From assembly GCA_046542315.1 (NCBI GenBank), contig JBKHBO010000052.1, positions 1 to 13,301 on the forward strand: DNA of 13,301 nt. The letters are read 5' to 3'. The notes under the pieces were generated by a model, which worked only from the letters and a program-made list of their open reading frames with translations, had not been told where the DNA came from and made no database searches. A program made the position numbers and the translations under genes. Below, piece by piece: positions 1 through 5,602 of this stretch (positions within the stretch are counted from its first letter, which is position 1; the number at the start of each line of letters is the position of its first letter). The DNA is from PWPR01 sp046542315. Its GTDB lineage: Bacteria > Bacillota > UBA994 > PWPR01.

Positions 1-46
1 TAACACCAAAATCAATCCCTATACTAACACTTCTAGCATCAGCCAT
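1..46 (-). CDS. Start of probable tail tape measure protein (partial)
   Basis: Only the first 15 codons are inside the window (MADARSVSIGIDFGV); the gene runs off the left edge. The ATG at 46-44 directly follows the stop codon of the preceding chaperone frame. A purine-rich SD (AAAGGTGGTGG) lies in the last codons of that gene, so the start is well supported. The tape measure assignment rests on position: in contractile-tailed phages the order sheath, tube, tail assembly chaperone, tape measure is highly conserved, and this gene comes next. The visible residues do not identify the family. A tape measure protein sets tail length and fills the tail tube lumen before DNA ejection. Confidence 0.6.
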   Translation of the reverse strand, partial: MADARSVSIGIDFGV

Positions 47-262
47 TTACTTTCCACCACCTTTACTTTTAGCCTTTTCTGCAAACATTGAATATGCCTC
101 ATATGCCTCTAAAAACTTATCATAAGACATTTTTCTAACACTTTCATAATCTTTCATGTAGAATACTAAGTCCCAAAATTTCATCTTACTTCTTCTTATT
201 CTAGCTCTATATTTAGAATGGTTTATCTTTTCTATGTGGTGAATACCATAATCATCTACCAC
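47..262 (-). CDS. Tail assembly chaperone, distal (T-like) reading frame
   Basis: A 71-codon frame starting at a GTG at 262 and ending directly before the tape measure ATG. It encodes a basic, aromatic-rich protein (for example KMKFWDLVFYMKDY) ending in KSKGGGK. No SD precedes the GTG, unlike almost every other gene here. The frame stays open upstream of the GTG as far as a TAG at 298-296, so it overlaps the end of the upstream chaperone gene. The likely reading is that it is not started on its own but is the C-terminal part of a frameshift fusion of about 160 residues, as with lambda gpG/gpGT and equivalent myophage pairs. Such fusions bind the tape measure and recruit tube subunits. Independent starting by translational coupling at the GTG is the alternative. 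Confidence 0.75.
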   Translation of the reverse strand: MVDDYGIHHIEKINHSKYRARIRRSKMKFWDLVFYMKDYESVRKMSYDKFLEAYEAYSMFAEKAKSKGGGK

Positions 263-281
263 ATATTCTACATTATCAGGT

Positions 282-298
282 TTATAGAAATGATTCTA
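282..298 (-). promoter_or_regulatory. Candidate +1 programmed frameshift site (UUU-C)
   Basis: Read on the minus strand, the upstream chaperone gene ends with codons TCA TTT CTA TAA (293-282). The downstream frame, offset by +1, is open from just after a TAG at 298-296. A shift must therefore happen within 295-285. The only good re-pairing I see is tRNA-Phe moving from UUU (290-288) to UUC (289-287), giving ...ESF followed by YKPDNVEY and the downstream frame. A -2 shift would reach the same frame but has no obvious slippery run. No stimulatory stem-loop or internal SD was evident by eye. A +1/-2 offset for chaperone pairs is known in phages such as Mu, so the offset is plausible. Confidence 0.5.
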
Positions 299-530
299 TT
301 TCATTAACCACATCTCTCATTTCTGAAACTGAGTCAAAGTCATCAAAGGTTAATTTTGATGGTTCAATAACTACCATATCAAAAAGCCCTTGCATATACT
401 TTTTCCTCACTAAATTTCCTTGAGCATTAGTACATTTATCAGTATGGTCAATAACCCATTCTACACCTGGATGCTGTAGGTGATATTCTACACCATTAAT
501 AGTTTTCTTAACATTATCATTTTTTGGCAT
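282..530 (-). CDS. Tail assembly chaperone, proximal (G-like) protein
   Basis: An 82-residue protein directly downstream of the tail tube gene and upstream of the tape measure, the normal place of the tail assembly chaperone. The opening NGVEYHLQHPGVEWVIDHTD and the later YMQGLFDMVVIEPSKLTFDDF fit the small phage chaperone style: a short beta start and then a helical domain. No catalytic motif is expected or seen. The ATG at 530 overlaps the TAA of the tube gene (TAATG), so translation is probably coupled. A weak SD (GGAAGGTG) sits further upstream. Its last codons overlap a second open frame, which suggests a frameshift-extended form. The family match is by context and style, not by a diagnostic motif. 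Confidence 0.8.
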   Translation of the reverse strand: MPKNDNVKKTINGVEYHLQHPGVEWVIDHTDKCTNAQGNLVRKKYMQGLFDMVVIEPSKLTFDDFDSVSEMRDVVNEIESFL

Positions 531-952
531 TATTCAATCACACCTTCCATTCCTTTTATAATTTCTTCATAATCAGCAACTATAAGTGTCCATTCTCTTT
601 CATTCAAATCTGAACCCTTTTCATTATCAGGAATATTTCTTACTACACATTCACTACCAAAACTAGAAACATCATCAGTATAATTAAAGTCTTGGGTAGC
701 AAAACTGAATGTTCTATCCTCTTTGTACAATTCCATTAATTTTTCATTGCTTGGTGAATTATCTGCTAAAGTAAATGTAACATCAGCTACATCATTAGCA
801 CTTTTAACAAAAGTAGTTTCACCTTGAGTTCCAACATGAACTGTTCTTTTATCTTCTGCTCTAGTAATTGTGACCATTGTGTCTTCTCCCCAGCCTGTAA
901 TCACATGGCCATCAACTACTGTTATAACTTTAGTTGGGTCATATTGAGCCAT
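530..952 (-). CDS. Tail tube protein, DUF3277-like
   Basis: A 140-residue protein whose pattern matches the DUF3277 phage family: N-terminal YDPTKVITVVDGHVITGWGED, then a TITRAEDKRTVHVGTQGE strand pair, and TFTLADNSPSNEKLMELYKED in the middle (TLxxxSPSNxxL is the most recognisable part). DUF3277 proteins are encoded directly after the DUF3383 sheath in several myophages and are the inner tail tube subunits, packed as hexameric rings inside the sheath. The SD is strong (AAAGGAGG, about 9 bases before the ATG), consistent with high demand. It ends with a TAATG overlap onto the chaperone gene. Confidence 0.85.
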   Translation of the reverse strand: MAQYDPTKVITVVDGHVITGWGEDTMVTITRAEDKRTVHVGTQGETTFVKSANDVADVTFTLADNSPSNEKLMELYKEDRTFSFATQDFNYTDDVSSFGSECVVRNIPDNEKGSDLNEREWTLIVADYEEIIKGMEGVIE

Positions 953-965
953 TTTTTATCCTCCT

Positions 966-1991
966 TTATACTTGTAGTACACCTTCTACTTCAACCTTGT
1001 GTACAGCACCAGCAACAGTGGCCACAAAATCAATGTCAGGTAAAATTCTATCAGCAATATCATTATCTGATATTTCATCTCTACTTGGAACAGTTACATC
1101 CCAAAGTCCATTTCCATCTAAATCCTTAGCAATAATACCCTGTCTAACTGCTCTTTTTAGAACACCTTTTAATTTATCTACTACTAAAGCAATTCCAGGG
1201 TCATCATAAGGCACTTTTTCACTTCTATACAGTAATCCAAAAATTGCTTCTTCAATTCTAGCTTTCATCCAGTCTTTAGACCTCTGAATATCAATATATC
1301 CACCATCAGTTTCAAGACCTTCAGTTGTCATATCAACACCCATTCTCAATACATAAGTGTTAACATTAGCATCTTCTAAAGTATTTTGGTCTGTATTAGA
1401 ATAAGTTGCAACTGATACACCATTTAAACCTTGAAATTTCCAAGTAGCTGAACCAGGGTCAGTTGGTGCCATTCTACCTACAATAGCAGCATCTAAATAT
1501 TGTTCTTCTTCAGAACTACCTCCATCATGAGCATATAAAGCTGCTCTACTGGATGAAATATTATCAGCCATTTCTTCAATAGTAGAAATATCTTCATCAA
1601 TATCTGCTTGTGCTATAAATAATCTTTGATTAGCACCAGTCCAATCAGCTGTTTCTTCAATGTCATCTTGTGTTCTACTTGCTAATAGCACAAAATAGAA
1701 ATCTTGGTGTTCAAGTAATAAATCATCAAGTTCATCTGTGATAGTTGTACCTTCAGTATCAACATCAACACCATAAACTGCTACTTCTTCTGGACTAGGC
1801 TCTTGTTCAAACATTTTACTAACCATTTCATAACCCATATCACCACTAGAAAGTGTTTCTAAATCATCAGTTCCTTCTACCTCTTTATACTCAATATCTG
1901 TATCTGGTATGAATACAAGTGGCAATCCAAAACCCTTTTGGCTTATTGGTGATGTCTGGTCTATAATGGTAACTTCAACATCTTTAGCCAT
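966..1991 (-). CDS. Contractile tail sheath protein, DUF3383-like
   Basis: A 341-residue acidic protein. The N-terminus (DVEVTIIDQTSPISQKGFGLPLVF), the middle (YLDAAIVGRMAPTDPGSATWKF with a following NGVSVATYSNT) and the C-terminal VHKVEVEGVL fit phage sheath proteins of the DUF3383 type. The conserved 'GRMAP-x-x-PGSxTWKFK' step is typical. Sheath subunits wrap the tube and contract on host binding. The protein is short for a sheath (many are 350-500), consistent with this compact family. The SD is strong (AAAAGGAGG). A DLDGNG loop at residues 290-295 resembles a calcium-binding loop. The gene sits directly upstream of the tube gene, as usual. This call fixes the phage as contractile-tailed. 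Confidence 0.9.
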   Translation of the reverse strand: MAKDVEVTIIDQTSPISQKGFGLPLVFIPDTDIEYKEVEGTDDLETLSSGDMGYEMVSKMFEQEPSPEEVAVYGVDVDTEGTTITDELDDLLLEHQDFYFVLLASRTQDDIEETADWTGANQRLFIAQADIDEDISTIEEMADNISSSRAALYAHDGGSSEEEQYLDAAIVGRMAPTDPGSATWKFQGLNGVSVATYSNTDQNTLEDANVNTYVLRMGVDMTTEGLETDGGYIDIQRSKDWMKARIEEAIFGLLYRSEKVPYDDPGIALVVDKLKGVLKRAVRQGIIAKDLDGNGLWDVTVPSRDEISDNDIADRILPDIDFVATVAGAVHKVEVEGVLQV

Positions 1992-2005
1992 TCTTCTTCC
2001 TCCTT

Positions 2006-2551
2006 TTAAGTTTCAATCTCAAATTCATCTTCATTTAAACTCATTTCAATAGTTTCAATAGTTCTTTCTGTAACCCTAACAATTTCAGAAAAACCTAAAA
2101 TAACATCAAAACCTAATCTGTCTTCATACTCTGTCTCAATAAAAGTTTTCCTATTAGTTGTATCAGTTATTTCTTTAATTACACAATCATTGTTTTCATA
2201 CAAATAATCTCTGCCTAATTTATCTATCATAAACCACTGTCTAGCTCTATCTACATATTCACTAACATTCTTACCATAAAAATTTATAGAAAGAGTAGCA
2301 TCAGGTTGTAAAAGATAACTATATTCAATATCATCCTCAAAATCTTCTTCTTCACTTTCTATAACTTTTCTACTTTGTATAATAGTATGTCTAGGTTGAG
2401 GTGAACTTTTGATTATAAAGTTCATTTTGCCTCTAGGATAAACTAAATGTTCTGGTGGTATATCTTCTTCACCCAAAAGTAATTGAGGAATTTCAGTATA
2501 ATCTTTTATTTCCTGGTATAATGAATCAAGGAAATCATCTAAATCTACCAT
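2006..2551 (-). CDS. Tail terminator / neck protein candidate (LIC_12616-like)
   Basis: A 181-residue acidic protein between the closure/neck genes and the sheath, where the tail terminator gene normally lies. Its style matches the short phage neck-terminator family annotated as LIC_12616-like: an N-terminal helix (LDDFLDSLYQEIKDY), a PQPRHTIIQS strand region, a DATLSINFYG strand followed by a helix (SEYVDRARQWF), and a C-terminal RLGFDVILGFSEIVRVTERTIE region. This alternating alpha/beta pattern fits the terminator fold, which caps the tube and joins tail to head. A strong SD (GAGGAGG) precedes the ATG. No enzymatic motif is seen. Assignment rests on position plus pattern. Confidence 0.7.
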   Translation of the reverse strand: MVDLDDFLDSLYQEIKDYTEIPQLLLGEEDIPPEHLVYPRGKMNFIIKSSPQPRHTIIQSRKVIESEEEDFEDDIEYSYLLQPDATLSINFYGKNVSEYVDRARQWFMIDKLGRDYLYENNDCVIKEITDTTNRKTFIETEYEDRLGFDVILGFSEIVRVTERTIETIEMSLNEDEFEIET

Positions 2552-2554
2552 TTA

Positions 2555-2908
2555 TTATTCCTCCTCAACTACTACTTTTTTAGCTAAAAATGATTTGAAA
2601 TCAGCATAGTCTGCCCAGTTGACTCTTTCTCTGACTTCATATTTTTTACCTTCACTATCAGTTATTATATCATTTTTTCCTATCTGGTCAGGATTATTAT
2701 TTCTAATCATAACCTTTTTCCATTGAGTAGTATAACCACCATTTTCACTATCATTTATTTCTTCTTTATTAGCAGGAATTAGAATTAAAGGGGTAGTGAA
2801 GTTTTCTTTTGTATCCTGCCATCTACCATCAATTAATTCTCCACTATCCCTTTCAACTTCATAATCCCTTTCATATTTAATGAGAGTGTTTTTAAATTCT
2901 AAAATCAT
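2555..2908 (-). CDS. Head closure (stopper) protein candidate
   Basis: A 117-residue, mostly beta protein located between the gp10-like neck gene and the terminator candidate. That is the expected place of a head closure (stopper) protein that seals the packaged head. Visible features are the GGYTTQWKKVMIRNNNPDQI segment, followed by a strand-rich GKNDIITDSEGKKYEV and a tail VNWADYADFKSFLAKKVVV. The 'GDxIxxxGxxYxV' rhythm is typical of small barrel-like closure proteins. I do not recognise a specific Pfam family with certainty. The SD is weak (GAGATGG) and the gap to the previous gene is only one base, so translation is probably coupled. Confidence 0.55.
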   Translation of the reverse strand: MILEFKNTLIKYERDYEVERDSGELIDGRWQDTKENFTTPLILIPANKEEINDSENGGYTTQWKKVMIRNNNPDQIGKNDIITDSEGKKYEVRERVNWADYADFKSFLAKKVVVEEE

Positions 2909-2909
2909 T

Positions 2910-3443
2910 TTACCATCTCACTTCATAGTCTATTGACTGCCATAATCTACCTGTGTCCTGTAATGGAGAAGTTCCTCCTGTAACACTTAAATCTATGGTC
3001 ATTTGGGTTTTAGGTGGCTTTTCTATTTCATCAATCTTCTTTTGTATCATGCTAACTACTAAATTACCTAATTTGTCCATAGCTCTTTTAGCATCCATTT
3101 TCCCTAATGCTACCTTTCTTAATAATCTTTTACCTTGCTTAACTATCTCATCCCTTTTCTCATCAGCAGTAGTCCTTATAAAAGACCTTTCAGGAATTTC
3201 AATTTCAGTAGTATCTGCTTTAAGTGGATAACCAACAGCTAAAAACCAATTTCTCATTGCTGGGGTAACTTGTATTTTAACACCATACTCTTGAACAGTA
3301 GCTAAATCAACTAAACTAAATCCATCATCTACTTCTTCATCACCTATAACCCCAACTATAAGTCTAGCACCTCTTAATTTTTTAAGCTCACTAGTCAACT
3401 TTTCCATTCCACTTTTATCATCTTTTATAGTTATATGCTTCAT
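2910..3443 (-). CDS. Neck / tail completion protein, HK97 gp10 or Mu gpG-like
   Basis: A 177-residue protein. Recognisable parts are a VGVIGDEEV strand near residue 30, 'LATVQEYGVKI' around 47-57, the 'IPERSFIR' step at 83-90, a basic amphipathic helix (residues 95-140), and the C-terminal 'LQDTGRLWQSIDYEV' at 161-175. The PxRxFIR ... DTGxLxxSI pair is the hallmark of the phage virion morphogenesis / HK97 gp10 group, small proteins acting at the neck or tail completion step. It follows the DUF4054 gene with a TAATG overlap and a weak SD, so translation is probably coupled. The exact role (neck, completion) cannot be decided from sequence. Confidence 0.75.
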   Translation of the reverse strand: MKHITIKDDKSGMEKLTSELKKLRGARLIVGVIGDEEVDDGFSLVDLATVQEYGVKIQVTPAMRNWFLAVGYPLKADTTEIEIPERSFIRTTADEKRDEIVKQGKRLLRKVALGKMDAKRAMDKLGNLVVSMIQKKIDEIEKPPKTQMTIDLSVTGGTSPLQDTGRLWQSIDYEVRW

Positions 3444-3775
3444 TATGAAAACAACCTAAATTTAATACCATTTTTGTCTTTAGAAATCCTTAAAAATTCC
3501 TGTCCATACCTGGTACTTTTCAAGCCTTCAAATGAACTATCAACTTCTTGATAGTCAACTTTTATTTCACCAGCAATTTCTTCTCTTGTTGTTTTTTCAA
3601 CAGTGATGCTACCATAATGAGCAGCTAAATATCTTTCTGCTCTTTCATCACCTTCTAAAGCACTACCACTTAATTCACTAGCAGCATCCTCTATATACAT
3701 TTCAATAGTAGTATCATCTAAAACTTCAAGGTGAGGGGCAATGGCCAATACTTTTTCTGAAGTTGTACTAGCCAT
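3443..3775 (-). CDS. Head-tail connector, DUF4054-like
   Basis: A 110-residue protein with an N-terminal helical half ('TTIEMYIEDAASELSGSAL', then 'ERAERYLAAHYGS') and a C-terminal part containing 'TTREEIAGEIKVDYQEVDSS' and 'STRYGQEFLRI'. The layout helices - AAHY - (T)xxGxI/V - xSxYGxxFxxL matches DUF4054 proteins, which bind below the portal as adaptor subunits in myophage heads. It sits among neck genes, shortly after the capsid gene, as expected. Its ATG overlaps the last 8 bases of the preceding gene. A GGAAG element precedes it. The terminal FRLFS ends the protein cleanly, so it appears complete. Confidence 0.75.
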   Translation of the reverse strand: MASTTSEKVLAIAPHLEVLDDTTIEMYIEDAASELSGSALEGDERAERYLAAHYGSITVEKTTREEIAGEIKVDYQEVDSSFEGLKSTRYGQEFLRISKDKNGIKFRLFS

Positions 3776-4112
3776 TGTTTTCTTCCATTTCTATCATTTC
3801 TTGTTCATACAGAGCTTTATCTTTTCCCCTAACTTTTCTTCCATCACTTAACTCATACCATGGAGAATTTACACTACTCTTTTTAGGGTACTCACTTTCA
3901 CCAATAACTATCTCTGTATTTTCTTCTTCCTCATCCTTTTTTCTTTCAAGCCCCTCTACTTCAATTTTACCACTATCAATCTGTTGCTCAAACCCTTTGT
4001 GACCTTCATTAGCCTTAATATATTTATCAGCAATTTCATTTTCCCCAGGCTCAAGTGCTACTCTGGCATATGGTAGATGAATTGTGTTTCTAGTTTTGTT
4101 AATAATTTTCAT
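3768..4112 (-). CDS. Small phage protein of unknown function (between capsid and connector)
   Basis: A protein of about 114 residues that I do not recognise. The N-terminal part (KIINKTRNTIHLPYARVALEPGENEI) looks like a small beta domain of the type found near capsid genes. The centre is a charged linker (ERKKDEEEENTE). The C-terminal part has 'SPWYELSDGRKVRGKDKALYEQE', which looks like a compact module of its own. The ATG at 4112 is preceded by a TTG at 4115; either could start translation from the same AGGTAG element, and I prefer the ATG. Position between the major capsid protein and DUF4054 suggests a minor head component, but that is inference. The gene overlaps its successor by 8 bases. 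Confidence 0.75.
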   Translation of the reverse strand: MKIINKTRNTIHLPYARVALEPGENEIADKYIKANEGHKGFEQQIDSGKIEVEGLERKKDEEEENTEIVIGESEYPKKSSVNSPWYELSDGRKVRGKDKALYEQEMIEMEENNG

Positions 4113-4133
4113 CAATATCTACCTGCCTTTCAT

Positions 4134-5057
4134 TTAGATTAAATCAAATCTACATACAGCCAATGGTCTGCGCAAGATTAATCCACAAGTTCTTTCTTCT
4201 GTTCTAACTTGATAAGCACCATTTGGAAGTCTGTATGGTTCTTCTCTTTGGAAATCAATAGCTAAACCAAGCTGCATATTAGATGAACTAGTATCTAATA
4301 CAAGACCTGAATCATTATCTCCATCTGGGTCTGCATCTTCAAGATAACTAATTTCTAAAATACTATCAAACCATCCTTGCTCCATTAAATAACTCATAAT
4401 GGTTTGGGAATTATAATCATTATAAGGCTTAGATAGTTCTTGATATTGTTCAGAAGGTAGGACTAAAGTATCAGCATTGTATCCATCATGCTGATTAACT
4501 TTTGCTCTTGCTTCTCTAATATCAGAAATAATTTCTTGACCTGTTTTATAAGACCATTCAGTTCCATCACCATCACTATCTTCAGGCACATCAAATTCAT
4601 TAATACCATCAGCATTAACTAAACCTTCAATACCTAATTCATTATCCCCTAAAAATACAAGGTCATTTTCATTTTCAGCAACAATTCTTCTAGCAGTTTC
4701 AGCCTTTTCAGTATCTACATTTCTTCCATTAGCTCTAGCTGCTCTTAATTCTTGCTTTTCAATTTTAAATCCATTTTCAATGGAAATAACCTTTTGTTCT
4801 TCTCTAGTTTTATCATTATCTACCAGAGGAACATCATCTGCTCCAGTAGCAGACCTTTTAGCCTTACCCTGTCTATCATATCTGTCATACATATATTTTT
4901 CAGCATGCTCTGGAATATCAGAGTAAACATCTAAAAATGTTCTGACAATTAATTCTTCTTCTACTGGTTCATAGAGAACATCATCAATTGCCTCTAAATC
5001 CCTTGCTAACAACATTTCATCTTTTCTTTCAACTCTATTTCCAAGAATATCTTTCAT
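4134..5057 (-). CDS. Major capsid protein, HK97 fold (encapsulin / DUF2184-like)
   Basis: A 307-residue acidic protein directly after the protease and cement genes, the usual capsid position. Residues 38-60 (VRTFLDVYSDIPEHAEKY), the middle helix (about 98-126: FKIEKQELRAARANG, then VDTEKAETARRIVAENEN) and FLGDNELGIEGLVNADGI fit the encapsulin-like branch of the HK97 fold. There the 'A(A)R..G..VDT..A..AAR.VAE.E..L..G' helix and the GLxN loop are conserved. The tail 'TCGLILRRPLAVCRFD' is the expected closing strand. Two DxDxDG loops (160-165 and 241-246) look like calcium sites. The gene carries the window's only CGN arginine codon (CGC, residue 296), which is one of only two CpGs seen. No delta domain is obvious, consistent with a separate scaffold. 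Confidence 0.88.
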   Translation of the reverse strand: MKDILGNRVERKDEMLLARDLEAIDDVLYEPVEEELIVRTFLDVYSDIPEHAEKYMYDRYDRQGKAKRSATGADDVPLVDNDKTREEQKVISIENGFKIEKQELRAARANGRNVDTEKAETARRIVAENENDLVFLGDNELGIEGLVNADGINEFDVPEDSDGDGTEWSYKTGQEIISDIREARAKVNQHDGYNADTLVLPSEQYQELSKPYNDYNSQTIMSYLMEQGWFDSILEISYLEDADPDGDNDSGLVLDTSSSNMQLGLAIDFQREEPYRLPNGAYQVRTEERTCGLILRRPLAVCRFDLI

Positions 5058-5089
5058 TTATTAAACACCCTTTCAATTAATTAATTTGT

Positions 5090-5575
5090 TTATTCTTGTT
5101 CTACAAATTCCATACTCATAGGGAAATCAATTTCAATTTCTACATTATCCCCAGCAGCAGCCCCTTCTACAAATTGAGCATTAGATAATTTAACTGCAAA
5201 ATCTCCACCTGAACCTGAATCATCATCTGCTTCAGTAGCAGTAAATACAGTTCCATCAGGAGCAATAGCAACTTGGTCACCAGCTTCTGGAGCAGTATCA
5301 GCATCAGAATATACAGGAACTACCATAACACCTCTATCAACTACAACCATAGGCTGCTCATCTAAATATTCTTCATTATCAATATCACCAGAAAGACCAA
5401 ATCCAGCAAAACCAGGAATTTTAGCATCTTCTGTTCCATCATACTCTTCAAATTGCTTTTCTGGGTCAGTACCTCTCATAACTGCTTTACCAAAACCAAC
5501 AGTTCCTTCAGCAGCTCCAGAAATCCTTTCATAATACTTAGCCTGTACAATTTTACCTAAATCTAATTCAGCCAT
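5090..5575 (-). CDS. Capsid cement / decoration protein candidate
   Basis: A 161-residue, strongly acidic, Gly/Ala-rich beta protein with a strong SD (AAGGAGG). The N-terminal half has 'YYERISGAAEGTVGFGKAVMRGTDPEKQ' and 'FAGFGLSGDI'. The middle has VVVDRGVMVVPVYSDADTAPEAGDQVAIAPDGT, and the end is NVEIEIDFPMSMEFVEQ. The order of a 'GKAVMRG' start and a 'V-x-R-G-x-x-x-V-P-V' step, followed by a beta-barrel with a 'GDxVxVxPDG' turn, matches phage structural cement proteins (Gp24/DUF2190-like) that bind the outside of capsids. The genes on either side (protease, capsid) support this. The DDDSGSGGD run is a flexible insertion. The exact family is likely but not proven. Confidence 0.75.
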   Translation of the reverse strand: MAELDLGKIVQAKYYERISGAAEGTVGFGKAVMRGTDPEKQFEEYDGTEDAKIPGFAGFGLSGDIDNEEYLDEQPMVVVDRGVMVVPVYSDADTAPEAGDQVAIAPDGTVFTATEADDDSGSGGDFAVKLSNAQFVEGAAAGDNVEIEIDFPMSMEFVEQE

Positions 5576-5602
5576 TTTATTTCCTCCTTAAATTTGTTTA
5601 AA

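Noticed and set aside
47..530. A sequencing error splitting a single chaperone gene
   Set aside because: Not fully excluded, but two-frame chaperones before the tape measure are the norm in tailed phages, so a programmed shift is the simpler reading.
824..1209. Open frames on the plus strand here and at many other places (for example 2953-3231, 3775-4002, 5958-6176, 11409-11609)
   Set aside because: They are antisense to well-supported genes, have no SD and show low-complexity Ser/Phe/Leu-rich products typical of the reverse of Glu/Lys-rich coding sequence.
5058..5089. AT-rich gap with TTAATTAATTAA-like sequence as promoter or terminator
   Set aside because: No stem with a U-run and no spaced promoter boxes; a 32-base gap with the capsid gene's SD explains it.
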